DNA of 11,961 bases from an uncultured Lachnospiraceae bacterium (GCA_947175775.1 CAMWNY010000034.1:1-11961); one strand, 5' to 3'; counted from the first letter of the stretch, positions 1 through 7,459 are shown. Numbers and translations are program-made. The notes: generated by a model not told the origin, from the letters alone.

Positions 1-1
1 G

Positions 2-43
2 GCATTGCGTGTTGACTATTCCGCGTTAAACGGAGAGGCGTAG
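2..43 (+). pseudogene. 5' fragment of the P-type ATPase, ended by in-frame TAG
   Basis: Reading the frame of the downstream ATPase back to the window edge gives 13 residues ending LNGEA, then TAG at 41-43, then ECKKT and on into the pump with no shift of frame. The segment matches the actuator-domain loop of P-type ATPases (the TGES-like dephosphorylation loop, here NGEA), which lies just before this position in the family. The stop therefore sits inside the actuator domain, not at a gene boundary. The true start, with the first two membrane helices, lies left of the window. A single base change from GAG (Glu) would explain the TAG. It may be a real nonsense mutation or a sequence error. Confidence 0.7.
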
Positions 44-73
44 GAATGCAAAAAAACGCAGGCGGACGAAACG

Positions 74-2233
74 GTGCAATTGCCGGAGGACATAACGGGA
101 GATACGTTTGTGGACGCACATTCCCTGTTCAGGGGTGCAGTGGTTTTTGACGGTGAGGGTATTCTTGATGTCAGAAAAGTCGGTTTGAAGACCATGATGG
201 GAAAAATGGCGGAAGAGATGCAGGAAGACGAGCCGGATTCTCCATTAAAGGTTAAGCTTTCCAAGCTTGCCAACCAAATATCGACTTTTGGTTATATCGG
301 AGCCGTTGTAATTGCAGTTTTATATCTTGCGTATTTTGTTATTTCGGCTGGCGGCGTTTCCGCGTATTTTTCGATTGGCATACAGGAAATTGTTAAAGAT
401 ATTGTAGAGGCGGTGTCGCTGGCAATTGTAATTATTGTATGCGCAGTTCCTGAAGGTTTGCCGCTGATGATTTCGCTGGTGCTTATGCAGAACACGAGTA
501 AAATGCTGGATCATAATGTATTGGTGCGCAAGGCAGAAGGAATTGAGACGGCAGGTTCGCTGAATATTCTTTTCAGCGATAAAACCGGTACGATTACAAA
601 AGGCGCGCTTGAGGTTGTAGAGTTCTTTTTAGGTGACGGAAGCGCTATTCCGATCTCTGATCTGAGCAGGCACAGCAAGGTGAAAGGGCTTGTCGATCTG
701 GCAATCGGAAAGAATACACAGTCAATGTTTGATGCTTCCCATAAGGTAATCGGCGGAAATGCGACGGATCAGGCGCTGATGAAATTTATTGGAGAGACAA
801 CTTTTAAGGCTTTGGCAGATAATAAGGAATATGCTGTTACGCAGCAGCAGGGATTTAATTCTGCAAATAAATTTAGTCAGGCACGTATTGATTCTGTGGG
901 AAAAACCTTTTATAAAGGAGCTCCAGAAAGGCTTTTGGCTAAAGCAGACAAATATTTAGACGATTCCGGGACAGTCTGTGATATTGATATGACTGTTTTA
1001 AATCAAAAAATCGACGAACTGGCGTCAAAAGCGATGCGTGTTCTTGCTTTTGGATACTCTGAGTCAGATATGACAGAAAATGCGATAAATGATGATGTTG
1101 TCATTATTGGTCTTGTGGGGATTCGGGATGATGTCAGACCAGAGGCGAAGGAAGCGATTAAGGAAGTGCAGGGAGCAGGTATCCAGGTTGTCATGATTAC
1201 CGGGGACAGACTGGAAACGGCAATTGCGATTGCCAAAGATGCAGGGCTTTTGCAGAACAGTACGGATCGGGCATTATCGTCTGCACAATTGAATGAGATG
1301 ACAGACGAGGAAGTCAAGGAAATCATGTCTGAGATTAGAGTGATTGCGAGAGCGCTTCCTACGGATAAGTCGCGAATGGTGCGGTTATGCCAGGAAATGA
1401 ATCTTGTTGTCGGAATGACGGGTGACGGTGTAAATGATTCTCCTGCCTTAAAGAGAGCGGATGTAGGATTTGCTATGGGAAGCGGTACAGAGGCGGCTAA
1501 AGAAGCTGGTGAAATCGTTATTTTAGATGATAACTTCAAGTCGATTAAGGATGCGATTCTGTATGGACGGACGATATACCACAACATTCTTAAATTCTGT
1601 AAATTCCAGCTCGTAATTAATGTTACGGCAGTTATTGTAAGTGCAATTGCTCCATTTTTTGGAATAGAGGAACCTTTAAAAGTAACGCATCTGTTATTCG
1701 TGAATTTGGTTATGGACGGATTGGGTGCAATTATGCTTGGAAATGAGCCGGCGCTTGAGATGTATATGACAGAAAAACCCAGACGCAGGGATGAGAGCAT
1801 TGTGAGCAGGAAAATGATGGCTCAAATCCTGATTATGGGATTTTGGATGACTTTGATTAGCTTTGTTTATCTGAAAGTTCCGTTTTTCAGGGATTTGTTT
1901 GATACGGAAGAACAGCATCTTACGGGATATTTCGTATTGTTTATTGTAGCGGCATTGTTTAACGGATTTAATGTCCGTGATGATGGATTTGGTATTTTTA
2001 AGGGATTAAATGAAAATACCGGATTTTTAAAAGTATTTTTCACTATTATTCTTGTGCAGGCGGTAATCGTAAATGCAGCATTGGTTCCGTTTGAACTGTT
2101 CACATGGATTGGAAATATGTTTAGCTGTGTGCCGTTTGGAATAGCTGGCTGGGGTGTGGTATTTGTACTGGCTATGACAATGATTCCGGTTGATATGGTA
2201 AGAAAACTGTTTGTAAAAGGCAGCAGTAGGTGA
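74..2233 (+). CDS. Calcium-transporting P-type ATPase (PMCA-like), lacking its N-terminal part
   Basis: This is most of a P2-type cation pump, which exports Ca2+ (or a related cation) across the cytoplasmic membrane using ATP. Counting from the GTG at 74: end of the actuator domain (1-70), membrane helices about 72-92 and 107-135 with PEGLP (126-130), phosphorylation motif DKTGT with Asp169, nucleotide-domain KGAPE (281-285), TGD (376-378), hinge GDGVND (450-455), then C-terminal helices with NLVMDG (Asn544, Asp548). Glu127, Asn544 and Asp548 fit the single Ca2+ site of PMCA-type pumps. The GTG start is only the first possible start after the TAG at 41-43 and has no convincing ribosome site. 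A product from it would lack the first two helices and the dephosphorylation loop, so it should not pump. The real gene begins left of the window. The stop TGA overlaps the region of the next start. Confidence 0.88.
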   Translation: MQLPEDITGDTFVDAHSLFRGAVVFDGEGILDVRKVGLKTMMGKMAEEMQEDEPDSPLKVKLSKLANQISTFGYIGAVVIAVLYLAYFVISAGGVSAYFSIGIQEIVKDIVEAVSLAIVIIVCAVPEGLPLMISLVLMQNTSKMLDHNVLVRKAEGIETAGSLNILFSDKTGTITKGALEVVEFFLGDGSAIPISDLSRHSKVKGLVDLAIGKNTQSMFDASHKVIGGNATDQALMKFIGETTFKALADNKEYAVTQQQGFNSANKFSQARIDSVGKTFYKGAPERLLAKADKYLDDSGTVCDIDMTVLNQKIDELASKAMRVLAFGYSESDMTENAINDDVVIIGLVGIRDDVRPEAKEAIKEVQGAGIQVVMITGDRLETAIAIAKDAGLLQNSTDRALSSAQLNEMTDEEVKEIMSEIRVIARALPTDKSRMVRLCQEMNLVVGMTGDGVNDSPALKRADVGFAMGSGTEAAKEAGEIVILDDNFKSIKDAILYGRTIYHNILKFCKFQLVINVTAVIVSAIAPFFGIEEPLKVTHLLFVNLVMDGLGAIMLGNEPALEMYMTEKPRRRDESIVSRKMMAQILIMGFWMTLISFVYLKVPFFRDLFDTEEQHLTGYFVLFIVAALFNGFNVRDDGFGIFKGLNENTGFLKVFFTIILVQAVIVNAALVPFELFTWIGNMFSCVPFGIAGWGVVFVLAMTMIPVDMVRKLFVKGSSR

Positions 2234-2240
2234 GGTGGAG
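2232..2240 (+). promoter_or_regulatory. Ribosome binding site deciding the HAD phosphatase start
   Basis: The sequence GAGGTGGAG ends 4 bases before the GTG at 2245, and its GAGG core is about 9 bases upstream. It overlaps the ATPase stop codon. A GTG at 2230 would lie upstream of this site and has no ribosome site of its own, so 2245 is preferred. The arrangement suggests translational coupling to the ATPase. Confidence 0.55.
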
Positions 2241-2244
2241 CGAA

Positions 2245-3003
2245 GTGTATCTATTCAATTGTGATTTGGACAATACACTCATTTATTCGTATAAGCATGA
2301 CATTGGCAAAGATAAAATAAATGTCGAACAGTATCAGGGAAGGGAAATCTCGTTTATCACAAGCCGGACTTTTGAGCTTCTGAAAGAGGTCGCAGAAAAA
2401 ACGGTTTTTGTGCCAACTACGACAAGAACGGTCGAACAATATGGGAGAATTGATTTGGGAATCCATACGCCGCAGTATGCGCTTGTTTGTAACGGAGGAA
2501 TTTTGTTAAAAAACGGTGTGGAAGATTCGGAATGGTATTTGGAGTCCCTGAGGCGGATACAGGAGTCAAAAGGTGAGATTGAAAAGGGATTCTTGCTCTT
2601 GCGTGATGATGCGCGAAGAATATTTGACTTGCGTCTGCTGCGAGATCTGTTTGTTTTTACGAAGTGTAATGAGCCGGAACTTGTCGTAAAAGATTTGCGC
2701 AATGCTTTGGATATTCGAAAAGTGGATGTTTTCCACAATGGGGTAAAGGTATATATTGTTCCGAAACAATTGAATAAAGGCGAAGCAGTTGCAAGACTAA
2801 AAGCCCGGCTAGGCATTAGGACGGTTATCGCTGCCGGTGACAGTGAGTTTGATTTGCCTATGCTTGAAAGAGCGGATTATGCAATTGCACCGGACAGCCT
2901 GAGGAATAGGATGGACAGGAATAAGAACATTTGTTTTATAAAAAATGAAGAAATGTTTTCGGAGAAAGTTTTAGAGCAGGTAATTGTTCTGTGCAGGAGT
3001 TAA
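2245..3003 (+). CDS. HAD-superfamily phosphatase (Cof / sucrose-phosphatase-like)
   Basis: This is a cytoplasmic hydrolase of about 252 residues, expected to remove phosphate from a small phosphorylated metabolite. The substrate cannot be told from sequence. All four HAD motifs are visible: motif I DLDNT (Asp7 nucleophile, Asp9 acid/base), motif II Thr in TTTRT (58-62), motif III Lys178 in NKGE, and motif IV GDSEFD (Asp199, Asp203). A long insert between motifs II and III (about 75-175) is the size of a type-II cap, as in the Cof and sucrose-phosphatase groups. The GTG at 2245 is chosen over the in-frame GTG at 2230 because of the ribosome site between them. The gene starts 11 bases after the ATPase stop, so the two are probably one transcript. 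It is followed by a structured element and a terminator. The first residues (NCDLDNT) run straight into motif I, as usual for the family. Confidence 0.85.
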   Translation: MYLFNCDLDNTLIYSYKHDIGKDKINVEQYQGREISFITSRTFELLKEVAEKTVFVPTTTRTVEQYGRIDLGIHTPQYALVCNGGILLKNGVEDSEWYLESLRRIQESKGEIEKGFLLLRDDARRIFDLRLLRDLFVFTKCNEPELVVKDLRNALDIRKVDVFHNGVKVYIVPKQLNKGEAVARLKARLGIRTVIAAGDSEFDLPMLERADYAIAPDSLRNRMDRNKNICFIKNEEMFSEKVLEQVIVLCRS

Positions 3004-3013
3004 GAAGCTGTTA

Positions 3014-3083
3014 TGCACACGGGCATCCAAAGGAAACATGTCATCAAACCGATGAACCGGTTCGCTGACGGATGCCCGGCGCA
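3014..3083 (+). repeat. Nested inverted-repeat element, possible structured RNA
   Basis: Several arms pair in nested order. The outer stem CGGGCATCC (3020-3028) pairs perfectly with GGATGCCCG (3070-3078), extended across a small internal loop by TGC (3014-3016) with GCA (3081-3083). Inside are GTCA (3040-3043) with TGAC (3066-3069), and AACCG (3047-3051) with CGGTT (3058-3062), closing a 6-base loop. An 11-base one-sided bulge (3029-3039) separates the outer stem from the next. The palindrome GAACCGGTTC (3054-3063) overlaps the innermost arm. The element abuts the terminator that follows. It may be an mRNA 3' end structure, a small RNA or a dispersed intergenic repeat; I recognise no named family. 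Confidence 0.5.
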
Positions 3084-3120
3084 CGAGTAGGGGAAGATAG
3101 CTCTTCCCCTACTCGATTTT
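3084..3120 (+). terminator. Rho-independent terminator after the HAD gene
   Basis: A perfect 13-base stem (3084-3096 with 3103-3115) closes a 6-base loop and is followed by ATTTTATGCTATTTTTT. The U-tract is on the + strand side, so it mainly ends the ATPase-HAD transcript. The same stem also lies just past the end of the convergent minus-strand gene and could help stop that transcript, though no T-tract follows it on that strand. Confidence 0.85.
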
Positions 3121-3130
3121 ATGCTATTTT

Positions 3131-5173
3131 TTATTTTACTAAAATATCATCCAGGTCTGCGGTATCGGAAATCGGGTTGGATTCACATACAATAACCTGA
3201 AGCTTTGGAAGGTCCTTAAGAGGTGAAAGGGAGGTTACGTAGTTATCCGTGATATTTAATAATTTTAAGTTTTTCATTTCTGCTGCGAAATCCACGCTGT
3301 TTATCATCAAATCTTCAAGTGTGAGCTGTTCCATGCCATGCAGGTTTGCAATCGCGTTCTGCAGCTTTTCGATGTCAATGTCTTCGCGGTCAGCCCATTG
3401 GTCAGCATTGTTCTTGAAAATAATCGCGTTGCGCATGTCCAAAATACGCAGGTTTTCATTTACTGCGACATTGTCTGTATCAAGCATAAAAGATGCATAG
3501 TTAAGGTGCAGTTCGTTCAAATGGGGCATATTGATAATTGAGCTGATGTCTCCCCAAAGATAGCTTGAATATAAATCCAAAGTTTCAAGCTCTTCAACCT
3601 CTGATATTTGTTTTATCATTTCCGGTGAAATGGAACTGTTTATCACAGAAAGAGAGCGCAGATTCGGGAGCGATAAAAGTGCGTTACTGCTGCCAAAATC
3701 ACCGTAGCCGCCATCGTTAATGATAAGCGTCTCGACATTTGTCATGTATTTTAAGTTGTCAAAACTTTCATATTTTCCAAGATATAGTTTTGTGACATTG
3801 CTGAGTGCCGATAAATCAGGCATATCAGAATCATCAAAATCAAAACTTGCCATCAAACCGAATTCCTTAAGACCTGTAAGACTTTTTACAAATTCATAAT
3901 CTGTTGCTTCATAATTCTCCAAAAGATACAGCTTTTCAAGTTTTGTACATGCTGCAAGCGGATTAAAATCAAGTACTTTGCTTCCGATAATGGTGAGTTC
4001 TTTCAGGTTCTCAAATTTTGTTAAGAAACTTACATCCCGTATCGAATTTGATTCAATATAAAGCGATTCGAGCTGTGTTGCCTGATACAATGCGGAAAGG
4101 TCATCAATGAAATCGCTGTCCATAATGGTCAAACGCTTTAAGTTTGGCAGATCTAAAATTCCGGAAATGTCTGAGAGCATACTGGCATTAATGTAAAGGC
4201 TTTCGACATTGGTAAAAGCGCTCAGGTCAGAAACGGAAAAAGTAGCATCGTACAGACCAAGCTCCGTAATTTGAGATGGAGGAATGGCATCTCTGATATC
4301 GCTGACATAGCCGTCATAGTAGAGTGTATGCAGTTTGTCAAGCCCATCCAAATTCACGCTGCGGTAAGAAGCTTCTTCGAGGTAAAGCGCTTCTAGGTTT
4401 ATAAAGCAGGTAAGGTCTTCACTGATGTCGGGATCCTGGGAAGCAGGATAAACCGTACCGCTTGTTCCGTCTGCAAGGATATAATCAACTGCCATGTAAT
4501 CGTAATTTACTTCATAGAGATGAAGGGAAATAATTTGTTCGGAGTCGGCTGCGCGCAGCTCGTCAATATCTTTGTCAAAAATAAGGCACATTGTCTGCGT
4601 GAAAAATAAAGACTGGGGAACTGTTATTGCAGCTTTTTCCTGTGAATCATCCGTCTGAAGATCATAATCCGTATAAGGGCTGTATTGATTGTCTGCCTCA
4701 TTGACGTATTCGCTGTCTGCTGATGTGTGGGCTTTTTGGGCTGTGTCTGTGGCAGAGAAGAAGGTTATGACAACAGGGACAAGAACCGCAAGAAATACGA
4801 CAATCAGTATAGCACACACAAGAATAATGCGATTGGATGCGTTTGGTCGTTCGTCGCCGTATAGAGCGCGTCTTTGTGCTGTAATTTCTGCAAAGCTTTG
4901 TCCGGAGGGATTATTTGCCTGCTGATTTAAGTATTGTTCGTATGGTCTTAGGCTGCTTTGCCCGTATGTAGTTTGTGCCGTACCTTCGGGTTGTGCAGGC
5001 GTCTGATACAGCGCACGCGACGATTCGCTCGTATTAGCGTTTGTGGATTCGTTTGAGGTGGTATAGGATGAGCGGCTAAAAGACTCATTATAACCACAGT
5101 CAGGGCATGTGAGTACCCCATTGATTTTATTCATTTTTGCACTGCATAAGGGACATTTTTTCTGAAATGCCAT
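3131..5173 (-). CDS. Zinc-ribbon, single-pass membrane protein with extracellular leucine-rich repeats
   Basis: This 680-residue protein has a clear domain order but no recognised function. Residues 7-26 form a zinc ribbon with two CxxC pairs (Cys7/Cys10 and Cys23/Cys26). Residues 30-114 are a Ser/Thr/Asn/Gln-rich, probably disordered linker. Residues 115-139 are one strong membrane helix. About 145-185 is an acidic linker, and about 200-670 is a series of leucine-rich repeats of roughly 22 residues with the L-x-x-L-x-I pattern, internalin-like. With no signal peptide before the zinc ribbon, the likely topology is ribbon in the cytoplasm and repeats outside. The ATG has an AAAGGA site about 10 bases upstream. 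It is transcribed alone, convergent with the HAD gene and divergent from the cyclase operon. The repeats suggest protein or ligand binding at the cell surface. No catalytic motif was seen. Confidence 0.85.
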   Translation of the reverse strand: MAFQKKCPLCSAKMNKINGVLTCPDCGYNESFSRSSYTTSNESTNANTSESSRALYQTPAQPEGTAQTTYGQSSLRPYEQYLNQQANNPSGQSFAEITAQRRALYGDERPNASNRIILVCAILIVVFLAVLVPVVITFFSATDTAQKAHTSADSEYVNEADNQYSPYTDYDLQTDDSQEKAAITVPQSLFFTQTMCLIFDKDIDELRAADSEQIISLHLYEVNYDYMAVDYILADGTSGTVYPASQDPDISEDLTCFINLEALYLEEASYRSVNLDGLDKLHTLYYDGYVSDIRDAIPPSQITELGLYDATFSVSDLSAFTNVESLYINASMLSDISGILDLPNLKRLTIMDSDFIDDLSALYQATQLESLYIESNSIRDVSFLTKFENLKELTIIGSKVLDFNPLAACTKLEKLYLLENYEATDYEFVKSLTGLKEFGLMASFDFDDSDMPDLSALSNVTKLYLGKYESFDNLKYMTNVETLIINDGGYGDFGSSNALLSLPNLRSLSVINSSISPEMIKQISEVEELETLDLYSSYLWGDISSIINMPHLNELHLNYASFMLDTDNVAVNENLRILDMRNAIIFKNNADQWADREDIDIEKLQNAIANLHGMEQLTLEDLMINSVDFAAEMKNLKLLNITDNYVTSLSPLKDLPKLQVIVCESNPISDTADLDDILVK

Positions 5174-5226
5174 TGTATACCGTTCCTTTCATATAATATC
5201 TGATTTTATAATATTTGATTTTCTCA

Positions 5227-5235
5227 AGTATAACA
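5227..5235 (-). promoter_or_regulatory. Possible extended -10 promoter for the leucine-rich-repeat gene
   Basis: On the minus strand this reads TGTTATACT, an extended -10 (TGn followed by TATACT), about 55 bases before the ATG at 5173. No good -35 lies 16-18 bases upstream, which is tolerated by extended -10 promoters. The surrounding region is very AT-rich, so this is tentative. Confidence 0.35.
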
Positions 5236-5323
5236 CACAATAATTGGATTTGCATTAAAAATGACAGAAATGCCTGCGGGAGGAACAGACACGGTAATGA
5301 CAAGGTTACTGCTCAGAAACACG

Positions 5324-5352
5324 TTGCCAAGAAAAATCAATTATGCTATGAT
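5324..5352 (+). promoter_or_regulatory. Sigma-A-type promoter of the cyclase operon
   Basis: TTGCCA (5324-5329) and TATGAT (5347-5352) are separated by exactly 17 bases, and the -10 carries a TG one base upstream (TGCTATGAT). Transcription would begin near 5359, giving an unusually short leader that starts just before the AAAGGAGG ribosome site. It faces away from the leucine-rich-repeat gene. A weak inverted repeat, GTAA (5294-5297) with TTAC (5306-5309), lies upstream and could be an operator, but it is too short to call. Confidence 0.75.
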
Positions 5353-5362
5353 TATAAAAGAT

Positions 5363-5370
5363 AAAGGAGG
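5363..5370 (+). promoter_or_regulatory. Ribosome binding site of the diguanylate cyclase
   Basis: AAAGGAGG lies 8 bases before an in-frame TTG (5379) and 11 bases before the adjacent ATG (5382). Spacing favours TTG and codon preference favours ATG. The choice changes the protein by one residue. Confidence 0.75.
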
Positions 5371-5381
5371 ATAATCTATTG

Positions 5382-6629
5382 ATGGAGACAAATGGAGGTA
5401 TCCGTAAAAAGCTTCTTCCCATAGTTATATTTCCTATTATTTTACTGAGCTGTTTGATTACGGTCACCGGTGTGACATTATTTTATGGTTTTTATACACA
5501 GAGTATTCGGAACGAATTGGTTTCAACCACAGACACACTGTTGGACTGTCTGAATTTTGCGATAAGCGGAGACTATCGCTATGAGAATGAGATGCTGCTC
5601 AAAGGGGATTTGAATATCACGGATTCTACGATGCTTTTGCGGATTAAGGAACAGTCGCAGATTGATACGACTTTTTTTTGGGACAATTTACGTATAATGA
5701 CCACGATAGAGGATGAATACGGCGTCTCTGCTGTGGGTACAAAGGCGGTCAATGAGGTAACGAAAATTGTGTTAAATCAGGGACAGCGGTATTTTTCAAA
5801 AGATCTGACGATAAACGGCAGCGAGTATATCGGGTACTATGTTCCGCTTAAAAACGCGGGCGGAGAGATTGTGGGGATGATATTTGCCGGTAAACAAAAA
5901 GATTTGGTTTATAAAAAAATAATAGAAGTTATTATATGGTTTGCTGTATTTTCCGTCATTATGATTGTCGTTTCTGTTATCATTACACTTAAATTTTCAT
6001 CAAGTATGATTGCAGATATTAATGGCATTAACCGTTTTTTGAAAGCGATTTCGGAAGGGAATTTAAGGTCAACACTCGGAAACCGCGTTGTGAAGCGCAA
6101 TGATGAGATTGGTTCAATTGGTCTTTATGCGCTGAAAATGCGGGATAATCTTCAGAAACTGATTGAACGGGATGCGCTGACGGAGCTTTATAATAGAAGA
6201 AGCGGTCACAATATGCTGTCAGCAATTTCTCAGAAGAATGAATTATACTGTGTTGTCATGTGCGATATTGATTTTTTCAAGAAAGTCAATGATACATATG
6301 GTCATGATGCAGGAGACTTTGTACTGCAGGAAGTATCGGATTTGATTAAGAAAAATGTTTCGGAATATGGTTTTGCAAGCCGGTGGGGCGGGGAGGAATT
6401 TCTGCTGGTGTATAGGCTTGGATATGAGGAGACGGTTGAAAAAACACGGCAGCTGCGTGATAGTATTTTAGAGCATGACTTTACATATGAAAAAACGAAA
6501 ATGGATATTACAATGACTTTTGGCGTTGCTGATGGGACGGAGTATATTCGGTATGAAAATGTCATTAAGAAAGCGGACGAGAAGCTTTATGTAGGTAAAA
6601 ATAATGGAAGAAATCAAGTCGTTGCATAA
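5382..6629 (+). CDS. Membrane diguanylate cyclase, Cache-HAMP-GGDEF
   Basis: This protein makes cyclic di-GMP from two GTP in response to an outside signal. In a 416-residue numbering that counts the TTG at 5379 as residue 1: membrane helix about 11-37, an extracellular Cache-like sensor about 40-178 (ending in the PLKNAGGEIVGMIFAG stretch typical of single Cache domains), second helix about 183-204, HAMP linker about 205-258, and GGDEF domain 259-416. The active-site motif is GGEEF (337-341), a functional variant. The metal-binding Asp296 (CDIDFFKKVND), Asn304 and the YGHDAGD stretch are present. The RxxD inhibitory site expected just before GGEEF is absent (Ser and Gly at the Arg and Asp places), so feedback inhibition by the product through that site is unlikely. 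It is first in an operon with a solute-binding lipoprotein 12 bases downstream, a possible signal partner. Confidence 0.92.
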   Translation: METNGGIRKKLLPIVIFPIILLSCLITVTGVTLFYGFYTQSIRNELVSTTDTLLDCLNFAISGDYRYENEMLLKGDLNITDSTMLLRIKEQSQIDTTFFWDNLRIMTTIEDEYGVSAVGTKAVNEVTKIVLNQGQRYFSKDLTINGSEYIGYYVPLKNAGGEIVGMIFAGKQKDLVYKKIIEVIIWFAVFSVIMIVVSVIITLKFSSSMIADINGINRFLKAISEGNLRSTLGNRVVKRNDEIGSIGLYALKMRDNLQKLIERDALTELYNRRSGHNMLSAISQKNELYCVVMCDIDFFKKVNDTYGHDAGDFVLQEVSDLIKKNVSEYGFASRWGGEEFLLVYRLGYEETVEKTRQLRDSILEHDFTYEKTKMDITMTFGVADGTEYIRYENVIKKADEKLYVGKNNGRNQVVA

Positions 6630-6641
6630 TGGGAGGTATTT

Positions 6642-7436
6642 ATGAAGAACGCTTTCGGGAAAACGGCTTTCGCAGCTGTAATCGTGTTTTTGATAATGAT
6701 GGTATCAGGCTGCGGGGATGAATCGGTTGTCAATACAGTCAGTTCACTTGATGACTTGAACGGAAAGAAGATAGGCGTACAGCGTAAAACGACGGGAGAT
6801 GTATATGCCAGTGATATTGAGAATGCGGAAGTAGTGCGTTTTAATCGTGGAATAGATGCCGCGACAGCGCTGAAAAAGGGTGTTATTGATGCGGTGATTA
6901 TTGATGATATGCCTGCAAAAGTGTTTGTGGAAGAAGTGAGCGGTTTAAAGCTGTTGGACGAGCCTTTTGCGGAGGAGGAATATGGGATTGCTGTCAATAA
7001 GGACAATCCTGAATTGCTGGAACAAATCAATGCGGCATTGGAAAAGCTGGAAAATGACGGAACATTGGATTATATTAAGGATGCCTGGATTATGGGGGAA
7101 GCGGAGATTACCGCTTATGACGGACAGAACAAGGATTCGTATGCAAATGGTGTCATGACGATGATAACGAACGCAGAGTTTCCGCCGTATGAGAATATGA
7201 CAGAGGATGGGCAGATTATCGGGATAGATATTGACATTATGAAAGCGGTCTGTGATGAGCTGGATATGAAGCTGGAAGTGGAGAGCACGGCGTTTGATTC
7301 GGTAATTGTGTCTGTGGAAAGAGGCATGTCATCCGTGGCGGCATCCGGTATTACGATTACGCCGGATCGGTTGGAACATGTGGATTTTTCGAATCCTTAT
7401 ACGACGGCAAGACAAGTGGTTATTGTACGTGAATGA
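6642..7436 (+). CDS. Solute-binding lipoprotein, SBP_bac_3 family, halves in permuted order
   Basis: This 264-residue lipoprotein has the signature of polar amino acid binding proteins. A signal peptide ends in the lipobox VSGC (Cys24), so it should be anchored outside the membrane. The order of the fold is swapped. Residues 31-150, starting SLDDLNGKKIGVQ and running through VIDAVIIDDMPA to the final helix, match what is normally the C-terminal half. After a linker (151-168), residues 169-264, starting MTMITNAEFPPYE and running through ITITPDRLEHVDFSNPY to VVIVRE, match what is normally the N-terminal half. Both ligand-contact regions (Arg243 in TPDR and the Asp pair at 88-89) are kept, so binding is plausible. 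A GGGAGG ribosome site lies 5 bases before the ATG. There is no ABC permease or ATPase nearby, and its partner is the upstream diguanylate cyclase, which suggests sensing rather than uptake. Confidence 0.88.
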   Translation: MKNAFGKTAFAAVIVFLIMMVSGCGDESVVNTVSSLDDLNGKKIGVQRKTTGDVYASDIENAEVVRFNRGIDAATALKKGVIDAVIIDDMPAKVFVEEVSGLKLLDEPFAEEEYGIAVNKDNPELLEQINAALEKLENDGTLDYIKDAWIMGEAEITAYDGQNKDSYANGVMTMITNAEFPPYENMTEDGQIIGIDIDIMKAVCDELDMKLEVESTAFDSVIVSVERGMSSVAASGITITPDRLEHVDFSNPYTTARQVVIVRE

Positions 7437-7448
7437 CATGGGGGCTTT

Positions 7449-7455
7449 GGAGGAG
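7449..7455 (+). promoter_or_regulatory. Ribosome binding site fixing the start of the small membrane protein
   Basis: GGAGGAG sits 4-6 bases before the ATG at 7460. The frame is open from an earlier ATG at 7433 that overlaps the stop of the binding protein, but that codon has no ribosome site, and the extra residues (MTWGLWRRT) look untranslated. Confidence 0.65.
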
Positions 7456-7459
7456 AACG

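Noticed and set aside
1003..1800. Open frame of 265 codons on the minus strand inside the ATPase
   Set aside because: It lies wholly opposite the conserved pump motifs, has no recognisable domain, and is explained as an antisense shadow.
2230..2244. Upstream GTG at 2230 as the HAD start
   Set aside because: The ribosome-site-like GAGGTGGAG lies after this codon and fits the GTG at 2245; the extra residues add nothing to the HAD fold.
2989..3017. A promoter just before the nested stem element
   Set aside because: TGTTATGCA resembles an extended -10, but no -35 is present and the transcript would start inside the outer stem.
5294..5309. Inverted repeat GTAA-N8-TTAC upstream of the cyclase promoter as an operator
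   Set aside because: Four-base arms are expected by chance in AT-rich intergenic DNA; mentioned with the promoter only.
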